Positions 38,561 to 50,000 of a stretch of DNA of 64,000 nt are shown here, in pieces. Under the pieces are notes generated by a model. It saw only the letters and a list, made by a program, of their open reading frames with translations. It ran no database searches and was not told the origin of the DNA. The stretch lies in NCBI RefSeq assembly GCF_932526225.1, contig NC_064034.1, forward strand, positions 17,310,887 through 17,374,886, read 5' to 3'. Within the stretch, counting starts at the first letter, position 1; every line of letters starts with the position of its first letter. Source of the DNA: Nematostella vectensis (Eukaryota > Cnidaria > Anthozoa > Actiniaria > Edwardsiidae). The position numbers were made by a program, and so were the translations under genes.

Positions 38561-41095
38561 ACCAGAGAAGTTTAAAGTCAATATCCAACTTTGGGTCGAT
38601 GTTGAGATATGTGCAAGTGTGCTCCGAGGGGAGGAGCCAATCTGTTGGTTGGATCATGTCAGCTTCTTTGTTAAACAAAGAGCAAATCTGCATAATGCCT
38701 TGATTTTAGGAAATAATCTTATAATTGAGAAGAATTTCCTTAGATATCCCTTAGCATACTAACCAGTTACTTAGCTGGCTATAGTGAGATATTTTTTTAT
38801 GTAAAAACTTTGTAAATAGTCTTTGATCTATTATGAAAATCTCCGTAGTCGCAGTTGTTTATGTAAACGCTCTTGTGAACCGCAGTTAGGAAGGTACTTA
38901 GAATTACTTCAACTTCAAAACCTTTAGACATAGAGCTAATTAAGCCTGCTGTTTGTCACTTCTGTGAATTATTCAACAATTTCCAGCACTAAATAATTGC
39001 CGCAAGGGAAAGGAAATAGACCGGATGCGTAATATATGACCTATGCCCGACCTAGCGCGGGCGCGCGAAATAAAGTTGTTCATCAATAAAGTTGTTCATC
39101 TTATCTGTGAACTATCTGGAACAAATTTAGACCAAAGCTATAGCTAATCTCCTTAATACATGGCCTGCTCTATGACGGTCAACCACAATAGAAACATTAT
39201 GTCTTACGTAACACCCTACGTCATTCGCCAGGAATCGGCAAATTTCTCATAGAAAAACGTCAAACATGTAAATTTCCAAAGCTTTGTAACGGCTGGTTAG
39301 GACGTATAATAACAACAAAAAAATATCACTAATTTACACGTAAGCGCAGTCACAAAGCAGCCATCTTAAAAAAAAAAGCTCGATAAATTATCACTGATTG
39401 CTTTCCACACATGAAGGTTTTTTGTGTTTTTTTCTTGTGCTGACTTTGCGATTGTGCTCTACTGGAAGCTGTGCTGAAAACTTTTTTACACCAGTATATC
39501 TAAGGAAAAATCTTAAAAGATTAAAAACTAAAAATAAATGATTTTATTTAGCTTTTATATATGCTGTTCCATACCGGCTCGTTCCAGGTCTTTTACAAAT
39601 GAAATGCCCCCAAAAATATGTGTGAGGACATTCTCTTGTTATTGTTTTCTAGAAGTAAACTCATTATAGTAACACTGTATTTATGGTCTCATTAGCTAAT
39701 TAGAAGGAATATAAAAGTTGTGCGATATTGTGTGCATTCCCATGATCCTAAGCGTGACCTGTCATTAACAACATGGCGGCCAAACAACATCGTCTTACCA
39801 TGTTTCGCTCCAAAGAACTTGCATTTATTAGCTGAGGGCCTCGAAATTCTAGGCCATTTCAACACATAAGGTATACGTAAACACGTAATTCTATCTAACA
39901 AAGTGATTCTAGCCTTCGGATGGATTTTAGGCCAGGTTCACAAGAAGAAGCAAGACCGTGTTGTTCTAACGTGTAACAGAACGCAGCATCATTAGTTATC
40001 GAAACAAGGTATATTCCGTCGAGATATAAACCATAACATCTCCTGTTTTTCTGCGCTGTTATTTTTTTTGTCTGCGTTACCTAGGTATAAGTAGGTAGGC
40101 CATAAATTTGGTGCAATATCGCAAAACAACAGAACTTTGCGTGATCTTTAAATTCAATTACTTTTTGGTTAAAAGTATACTATGTTATGTCCTAATTGTG
40201 TTTTGATTTGTTTGCCAATTGAAGGCTTAGTTTAAGTATTAACAATACTGTAGTAGAATTGTTTGCACACCTATTAACTACATGCTATTTAGATTTGTAC
40301 AACCTTGAAACTATATTAAAATCAGTGATAAAAATAGATTGTATTTATTGTATCGCATCGCAGCTTGAGTCAATTCACTTATCCCCATTCAAATCTAGCC
40401 ACAATATTCTGCTTCTTTTTTGAGAATTTGTTGTTTTCCGTATAGTATATCTGAAGTCTTAAATGACATTACACAAAATAATCTGAACTAGGTATAGAGT
40501 TAAAATCCAATAAACAGTGCAATTGCATAAACTATTGCACTAATTTTCTGTCTTTTGACCCAGCCAAAAGTTGTGAAATCATTATCTTTTCTGAACGGCA
40601 TGACGGAAAAACCTGGAAAATTCGCAATTCGAAATAGAAAAAGAAGACACAATTTCTGATTTTTGAAAGACAAATAACGTGAGGCCAAAGTGCACATAAC
40701 CAGATTTTGGCTTTTTAAGATAATTTTTCCTTGATCATCATTGCCCTGTGTAACAGCTCATGGACAAAAAGCTCAAATTTCAATGACACTTTACAAAAAG
40801 TCGCATCAATTTAAAAAAAGCATTTGATATTTTGTTTGATATTACTCACTTAGTAATTAGAGGAATTTTCCGCCTTATTTGATGTGAAATGAGCTTATTG
40901 GAAACGTCAAGTCATGTTTTTCCGTCATGTCGTTCTGAACAAGAACTGCACTAAAACTTCTTTCTATGTTATTTCACACTCGCATAATCTATTATGCCTT
41001 CACTTCCTTATATGTCTTTGTCTCTTTCAGTAGTGAGTTAGTCGCTATATATAAAAAATCTTTTACTTCTTATTATTTGTCATTTTTCCCACAGC
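38561..41095. promoter_or_regulatory. Upstream region of the SARA-like gene
   Basis: The first coding exon of the plus-strand SARA-like gene begins one base after an acceptor (TTTTTCCCACAG|C, 41094), so at least one 5' non-coding exon should lie upstream. A donor-like ACAAG|GTATAT near 40008, and GC-richer DNA around ACATGGCGGCC (near 39771), make 39.7-40.0 kb a possible start region. This is inference. Confidence 0.3.
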
Positions 41096-44000
41096 ATGAG
41101 TGGATTTGTTCCTGTTGACTTAGACCAAGTTCTCAATGAATTTGAAGAGCAGGAAATGAAGAATGGAGCAGGAATTGACACCCCAAATAATCCCCACCCA
41201 CATGGTAACATTCATAATGCCTCATCAATGCCTCCATCAACATCATCATTGTCATCATGTTTACATGTAGTAGGACATGACTCTTCACGTACATACTCAT
41301 TTAACCAGCCCTTGGATTCTATGTTGGAGTGTCCGACTACTGATGATGCAGGGCAAGGTGTGAGTCTAGCTCAAGAGTTCGCTGAGTTAGAATTCAGGCC
41401 AAACAATGAAGACGATGATGAAAGTATAGCAGAAAGTGATGGCAGTAGTGTTTTGGCTGTAATTGCTGCAGCTGAAGCCATAACAGAGGATGTGCCTAAT
41501 GTGGAATTTACAAATGAGAAGACAGATGATTTACTAGAGTACTTTGATAATCTGGATGTTGATGACAGAGGACATGACGACAGTCATGAAATAGAATCAA
41601 ATGGGACCACAAAATGCAAAGAACTAGAACCTGACAAGTGTTCTGATGTCATGTCTTGTGGAATATCATGTGACAAGAGAAGTGTACTATCGAGTAGTGC
41701 CAGGAAAAGTGGAGCTTCCTCAGATCTAGTCCCTGACCATTGCAACTCTGTTCAAGGAGAAATATCTTTTTCAAACACCACTCATGATTCAGACACAAAT
41801 TCGGAAAACTTTAATCAAAATGAACCTTTTAAAGATGCAAATATATCTTCTGCTACTGGAGAACAAGAAAGAAGTTTACAATCAAGTTGTTCAAGTGACG
41901 GTGCTAATAATGAAGAAAATCACATTGTAAGTGATTCAAAAATGGAAATTTCCAGTGAGACTGGTGTTTGTAGTAGTTCCCTTTCTGAAGATGATAGCAA
42001 TTTACAAACTCCAGAAGAAGGCAATGAAAATAATGGGGTTTGTGCAAATAATTCTTCCCTAAGTTTGGAACAAATTAGTAATTCTACATACAGGACTGAA
42101 GTATTAGAGGAGTTTCCTAGCCTGCAAAATTATATTGAACCTCAAGAGTCAGCTTGTCAGGATTACAATTTTGAAAGTAGCCCATATAATGAACATGCCG
42201 GGGATAGTATTCAAACAAGTGAAGAAATAGATGTACCATCAGACCAAAACGACTTACATGAAATTTCAGAGGGTATTCCAGATGTAGCCAGAGATATTAC
42301 AACTGATTACCAACAAGACCAATCTTGTCATGTGGAACAAGAACAATCTGACCAGGAAGTAAAATATTTCTTATCAAATGGCGGTGAATCTGTGGAGGAT
42401 GATTCTCAAATGGCATCTGGACTTGACAGTCCAGAGTTTATACCACATTATTATTATGGACAACCTGAAGGTAATGGGCATAGCAGTTCTCCTGACAGTC
42501 TTTGTCAGTCTCCAAGGGTTGCCGAACAAACTGCTGTTGAGGTACAGGATACTCCAGCCACCTCACACGACTCTGTTGTATCACCAGGTGTGTTTGTTGA
42601 AATAGTTTTTTTTTTTATTTATTTGAACCAAAGGTATTTGAGCTCAGGTTGCATTCCAAATGCAGTTATTTTTGTTACCTAGTTTATTAATTTTATTAAT
42701 AGAGCTTTTAGAAGTTTTGGCTTACCTGTTGCTGGTGGTTTGTATACCACAGGGAGGCTAGAGCAAGCAGGGCAAATATCACAACATAACTTGTCTGGAT
42801 TCTGAGAAACACAGAGAGTGTGTTGAAAACAAAGAAGGTGCAGTGAATTTAGAGGGGGCTATATTGTTTTCTAATAGCCGACAGTACTTAATACCAAACA
42901 CTGCAACTAACACTGTCATAGTAATATTTAAATGTGATTTAATTTCTCTAATTTTGATATAGCTCCAAGTCCGCTACCACAGTTGGAGCAGACACCTGTG
43001 TTTATCAGCAGTGGAGACCCAGAGATGGGCTATGTCCCCCCTATCTGGGTACCCGATGAAGTGGCCTTGTTCTGCATGAATTGTGGCCTGAAGTTTTCTC
43101 TTATCAGGAGGAAACACCATTGCCGTGCCTGTGGAAAGGTTGGTGAAGACGTTTCTGTGCATTTATCTTCCAAACCCAGTAAAGTTCCTTAGTATCATAC
43201 AAGGGTGTGAAGGGGGAGGATGTGTGTAGCCTCTTTGTCACCAGAATGTCCCCTATTTCAGAAAAATAACTTTGTGTGCACCAGACAGAAAAATCTCACT
43301 TTCGTTTATATTCATTATACTTTAGAATACTAACGTCCCACCTGCTATTTATTCATGTTTATGTAATTTATTATATTATTTGATCTTCCATGTTGTAGGT
43401 GCTCTGTTCCTCTTGCTGCAACATGAAGTTTGTCTTGCCATACCTTGGAAACAAAGAGGCAAGGGTCTGTCAAGTTTGCTGTGATGTTCTTTTAAGAGAA
43501 AACCGACAGATCCCAAATCTACAAGGTAAGACAATACTTATAAACCCTTGGCCCAGTGTTTCAGCACATCTCACCGATGCTGAAATGGTTTCAATTCTGG
43601 GGACATGGCGAGTGTATGTCTGTATTTTCAGCCCTGAATTACACATGTTGAACATGTCAAGGCATAAACATGTGAAGGCTTACTAAAATTTTGTGTTCCT
43701 CAGTTCCAAGATTGGTTATTTTTAACCTTTTTCCTCTTCTACATATATTAAACATATGTATTAGGATATTACCTCTGGAGTGCATTAAACATGGTTGATT
43801 GATAGACCTCTATATAATTATTATATTATACCATACAATATCAAGCACTCTGACAGACTATGATTACTGATTTTATCTGTTCTGCCATCAGGAAGTAACA
43901 GCCACCAAGAGCCATCTTATGCCTCTACCTGGGAGACAACACCATACATGGATGATGGTGGAGAACCCATGGCTCCAGGTGTTACCCCCCCATCCATGAC

Positions 44001-47000
44001 CCCTCAAGATGTGGAAAGTTTGGCAGATACTGAAGTGGAAGGTGCTGAGAATGGCGCACCAGAGACCTCAGGGCAGCCATCAACATCTGCTGTTGAGGAA
44101 GAAGGGGACAGTTTTGAAGGTATCGTTTTTATAATGTAATGCCTTTGCTAAGAATTTGCTGCTAGAGTGTTCTGCACAATGCACCCCAAAGCTGTATCTA
44201 TTTAATTCTGATTTTGAGTAATCTGTGAACATATACTAGCAAAATAAACAAACTTTATAACAGTCTCTGGTATTTTGATGCCTCATGATAGCTTTGCCTG
44301 TTCTTGGGAAACCAAAATCGATGTTTCCAATCTATGAAATATCAATTTTTTTTCCTACAGGGATATATTATTATTATGTAAATTATGATTGAATTGAGCT
44401 CTGTGTATTTTCACACCATTCTCAGAAACTCTTTTCTTTCCTTTACTGTTTCAGATCCTGTTGCACAGGCATCAGGCATGTCACCACCTTTGTCGCCACT
44501 CCTGTTGCCACCCTCGCCACACCCTATCACCCTGGAGGGTGCAGACTCCTCATCTTCCATAACCTCACCCATATCCCCTGCCCCATCTGATGACAGTGAT
44601 TTCGCCTTCAGGCTTGATGTTGAGCAGGTCCGTGCCATGATTCCCAAGGATCCTGGTGCCCTGCCGCCTGTGCTGAACATCAGACAGAAAGGTAAGTCTG
44701 ATATTTTACAGTACTAGTGGGAATTAGCAAGGGCAAAGGACACAACTAGAAAGAGGAGACAAAACTGCTTAAAGCTAAATTCGTTGTTGCGCGACCTCGG
44801 CAGATCCAAAATCCTTGTCTTGTTTGGGAATAGCACTTAGTCAATCAAAACCTGACGTCGGATGGTAGCCGCCGCATCGATATAGGTTTCCAAGGAAAAT
44901 CGAACAGAGTTTAGCAGGCTCTGAAGATAACATATCCCCGGGCCTAGTTTTTATCTAGGAGAGTTTCAGAGTTTAATTCTGCATACAATGGGTGAAAAGA
45001 ATTCGACGAAATTCTAGAATTCTAGTATGGTTTTGCGCGATTGCGTAAAAGTGTTTCACCTCAGCTTAGTTGTGCAGTAATTCCACAAAGATGCATATTC
45101 CATCATTATTTTTTAGCTTTAATTATCATTCTAATAATTTTCAAAGGAAATAAAACGGTCATTATACTCGTACACACTATGAAGTAATAAGAATAAATTA
45201 ATAGTAATAATTTCAAGCTAGTTTTATTAACATTATCTAGACTTCATGATTCATTCATAAAGGTTGACCGTCATTCTCACCAGGATGCAAGTGCAAGTAA
45301 AATGCAATTGTTTTTGCAATTCTTATTGGGACGCAGGCGCAAGAGATAAAGATTGCAACTGCTTGATATTCTTTTGTTTCACTGATTCTCTTAACTTTTG
45401 TGATTGTGTATTAGTGTGAACCAGTAAGGTTCTACAAGGGTGACAAGAGGTCTAATGTGAGTGGAAATAAGTAAACTTTTCTTTTGTTTCAGTGATTTCT
45501 ATCCAGGAGCGGCCAGACCCTGCAGAGCTTATGTACCGCCTAAAAGGTATAATAGAAAACTTTCACTCTAATTGGTATATGACTTATTTTTATTATCATG
45601 CTAGGGGGTGCATTATTCTTTTTTTGTAAACTAAAGGCTGTGTTCTGGGGAGCATAGAAGAGGCTTGCTTTATTATTGCATTCTTGTAACACCACCTACA
45701 CCTACGTACACGCACATTTCATACGCGACATTTGCGTCGTTTAAGTGTCATATTGAAGTATAGTTTAATTTAATATCTTTTATTGTATCTCAGGCCTGGG
45801 CGAAAGTGTTATTTTCTTGCTGAACAAGAATCTTGTTGTGAAAGTCAAGATCGTAAAGCGTATGTATACTCATTTCGGATTATCCAGGGCAGTGAAGTAA
45901 GAGTCAAGCAAAAATCTCTACATTACGATTTGTTATGGCGACCATGCAGTTGTTTTACTTGCTTTTACGGGACTAATCCTTTAAAAAAATGTTGAAAAGA
46001 ACCATTATCTGGGATAGAGAAGAGCATTATATATGTATCTAGCTTTTTGCTGATGGATAGATTTTTATTGCCCCTGATACCACCTCCATTCCCCCATAGT
46101 GCGTTGCTGCGTCAAGAAAAAGTGCTGGTGCTTTGTGACAGATGGAATGGGCGCTGCCAGTCAAGAGGAAATGGTTGGTTTGTCTTATCGTCATATATAA
46201 AAAAAAAAAAACGGGCCTGTGTGGGGTGGTTTAATTTTGTTTTCTCTGGTCAAGAGGAAATGCTGTGTTGTCCTTGTGATCATGTCTTATCGTCATAGAA
46301 AGAACGGGCCTGTGTGGGGTGGTTTAATTTTGTTTTCTCTGGTCAAGAGGAAATGCTGTGTTGTCCTTGTGATCATGTCTTATCGTCATAGAAAGAACGG
46401 GCCTGTGTGGGGTGGTTTAATTTTGTTTTCTCTGGTCAAGAGGAAATGCTGTGTTGTCCTTGTGATCATGTCTTATCGTCATAGAAAGAACGGGCCTGTG
46501 TGGGGTGGTTTAATTTTGTTTTCTCTGGTCAAGAGGAAATGGTGTGTTGTCCTTGTGATCATGTCTTATCGTCATACGAAGCGCGGGCCTGTCTGGGGGG
46601 GGGGGTGGTTTAAGTTTTTTTCTCTGGTCAAGAGGAAATGGTGTGTTGTCCTTGTGCTCATGTCTTATCGTCATACGAAGCGCGGGCCTGTCTGGGGGGG
46701 GGGGGGGTGGTTTAAGTTTTTTTTCTCTGGTCAAGAGGAAATGGTTGGTTTGTCCTTGTGTTCATGTCTTATCGTCATAAGAAGCACGGGCCTGTCTGGG
46801 GGGGGGGGGGGGGTGGTTTAATTTTGTTTTCTCTGGTCAAGAGGGAATGCTGTGTTGTCCTTGTGATCATGTCTTATCGTCATAAGAAGCACGGGCCTGT
46901 CTGGGGTGGTTTAATTTTTTTTTCTCTGGTCAAGAGGAAATGCTGGTTTTATCCCAATGTTCATGTCTGTTGTCTAATCTTCGTTTAAAGCACGTCTGGA

Positions 47001-50000
47001 GCTGTTTTTAAAAGTTTTAGGATCGGGGCATGCGGAGTCAATAAACTTTCTTTCTTTTCTTTAGTTCTTCCAGCCGTTATTAAGCTAATCCCCCCCCCCC
47101 CCCCAGTTTTACCGTGAAATAGATAATGTGTCCACATAACTCGTGATTTATTCATTGCAAAAACAATTAACCAAATAAGCAGTTCTGAACTCCTATGTGA
47201 GAATGGTTCTAGTACGAATAGTAAGGTAGTATATCTCTCTCCATATCTCTCTCCTCCGGTTGGAGGCTTTATCCTGTTTCGGCTAGCGTTCAGTGTAAGA
47301 TAGGGTCGTGTGCCTGATATACTTGTCTCTCATTTCAGGTTGTCTTACTTGAATGCGAAAAGAATGAGAATACCATCCCTAAAGACGTGCTGTCACACTT
47401 TAACACTGCCTTTGCGTATGCCAAACAAGGTACGTGGGAATGTATATTCACCCTAAACAAGTTAGACCGATGTCAAAGCACCCTATTCAGCGCTCGCGAA
47501 TCAGACAGGAAATTTCCTTATCCGATATTTGGTACCTTTGTATTCTAAACCCAACTATCAGTGTAGGTTAGTTAAAGTAGAAAAAGTTCTCTAGGCTTAA
47601 TTTTTGTTGTTTGAAAATAATTAATTTTACTTAAGATTATATTTGTACAATTTTGTTTAGTCTTGTCTTTCTAGCAATCGCCTTTGAGCTCAATGCGTCG
47701 TGCCGTATAGCTTCTATCAATAACTTGATGCAGGTGTTTTTTTGTGTAGGTTACGTGGTATCAGACTTGGGTTTCACCATATTTGGACAGCCATTTCTTG
47801 GAAGCTCTAACAATGCAGGATTCCTGTACATCAAGCCGACTTTCCAAGTATGTCTTTGATACCGCCTCCCCTGAGTATCTTTTTTATTGTTTCTTCCTTC
47901 CTTTCTCTTTCTTTTGACTTTTTCTTTTCGCTTCTCTCTCTCTCTTTCTTCTATCCCTTTTTACAAACGTATTTTGAATGAGTTCACTTTGTGCAGTGTC
48001 TGGAGAATCTACCGTTACCTACTGTCCCGTATGTTGTTGGTGTGCTGATCCAGAGGCTTGAGGCACCGTGGGCTCAGCTTTTTCCTTTGAGACTGATGCT
48101 AAGACTTGGAACCGAGTTCCGCTGTAAGTATCTAGCAAGAGAGGGCCAGATGTGAAGGTATTGAAGAGTGTTAAAGTGGCTGCCCACTCCCCATAAATAA
48201 ACTATGTTTTATTCCGCTGTGCATTATGGGTATAGCAATTTTTGAGTGTACAATGCAGGCCCGTTCCCAGGATTTTTCTTTGGTGAAGGGGTGCGGAATC
48301 TGAATAAGTGGACCTGATTTTTCCGTGTGGGGGGGGGGGGGGGGGGGGGGGGGGAGTTCTCTGATAAACACCTGATCACCCCCGAAAGAACAAAAAGGGA
48401 TTTCTTTATGCCTTTGCAGTATCTCAACGGGACGTTTATTGTCAGATTTGGCTGCATACCAGAGTGATCTCTCTTATGCTTTATAGTTTTGTCTACAAAT
48501 AACACGTCTAATGAGAACCGAAAGTGGACCTTCGGCCGTTGTGGGGGGAAGGGGAGGTGCGTTCGCACCCCAGCACCCCCCCCCCCCTGGGTACGGGCCT
48601 GCAATGGATACCCCTTTTCTTAAAATCGTTGGATTTTCCGCCCTCCTGCGTGGAGCCTTGTCCCCTTAGGGCCGGCCTTCAAGTATCTAAATGCTTTCCG
48701 CCACGTGGAGCGTGTACTCCCGACCGTCTATGTACTCACATGTGTCCCCTTCTGTTGTTCTAGACTATCCTTGTCCGCTGTGGAGTGTACGTGGTCGGCC
48801 ATCTGTGTACGGGGAGATCGGACATACTATAATGAATCTGCTGACGGTAGGTTACGCATAGCACCTTGAAAATATTCTAAAATACTTCCCTCCTGGCACT
48901 TTCGATTGTGTTTCTTTGTAGCCTTTACAACGCGAGAATCAAACATATGGAAACATACTTTAAAGGCCTCTAGGGCGATTATGATTAGATGAAGGCTTTC
49001 CAGATGTGTGCGCTATGATGCCGCTACTCGTACGGGGCTCTATGCCTTTAAAATACTGCACGTTTACCCATGTTATATATATTGATAATACAATAATGTC
49101 AGTTTTCAATAACTATTTTGGACTGCAGGACTTCAAGAATTTCCAGTACAGCATTCCTCGTGTGACAGGGCTGGTTATCCACATGGAAGAAACTACAACA
49201 ACCGTACAGTTACCGCAAGACAGATATGACGAGGTAATGCAGCTACGTTACTGTCGAATCCGTTGTATCGCTACGCCGCATTTTCAAACATCGATTGTTT
49301 TTGTCTTTTGAGATTTTCTGTTCCGCCAGTCAAATTATTCTAAGTCAATGAGATTCTTGCCATCTCTCGCCTAGTGCAGTTGCCTGGCTTTCTGTCGCGA
49401 CACTGTCTGGTTTTCGTCCAGAGGATAGCCAGGGAAGTGCACAAAGCGAGACTCTGATTGGCTCAGAATGGTTTTACTGACGGAACAGAAAACCAAAACA
49501 AATCGTGTTTTGAAAACGCAAGTCGCAATACAACGGATTTGACAGTAAAGGGAAATATTTGTATAAACTGATTTCACATTTTAACTGCACTTGAAAATGA
49601 AAGTATCGTTGTCCCCCAACTAAATTATCGTAGAATTCTTAAGGAGAGACTTACTGGACATAAGCTACTGTGACTTTGGACGTTAGACATAATTTGCCAA
49701 CGCGACCCCATTTATAGTTTTATGCACTATCAACGCAACACAATCTTTATTACAGTTTGATTTTCTTATAACAGATTGTGAAAGCTCTAAATGCAGCTGA
49801 AGAGCACATGTTTGCGCTGGGCGCAAACTTCAGCAAAGAAGCAGACTCCCATCTAGTGTGCATACAAGACGGAGAGATGTACAAAACCCAGGCAATCAAC
49901 ATCCAGAACAAGGCCAGGAAAGGTAAACAACAGACACACTCAGACCAGGAAACCTAACATACAGAAGAAGACCAGGAAAGGTAAACAAGGCCAGGAAAAG

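Noticed and set aside
46219-46821. 200-codon plus ORF of 31-residue repeats
   Set aside because: Read-through of the 93-bp junction-derived array. Collinearity of SARA requires splicing from 46173 to 47339.
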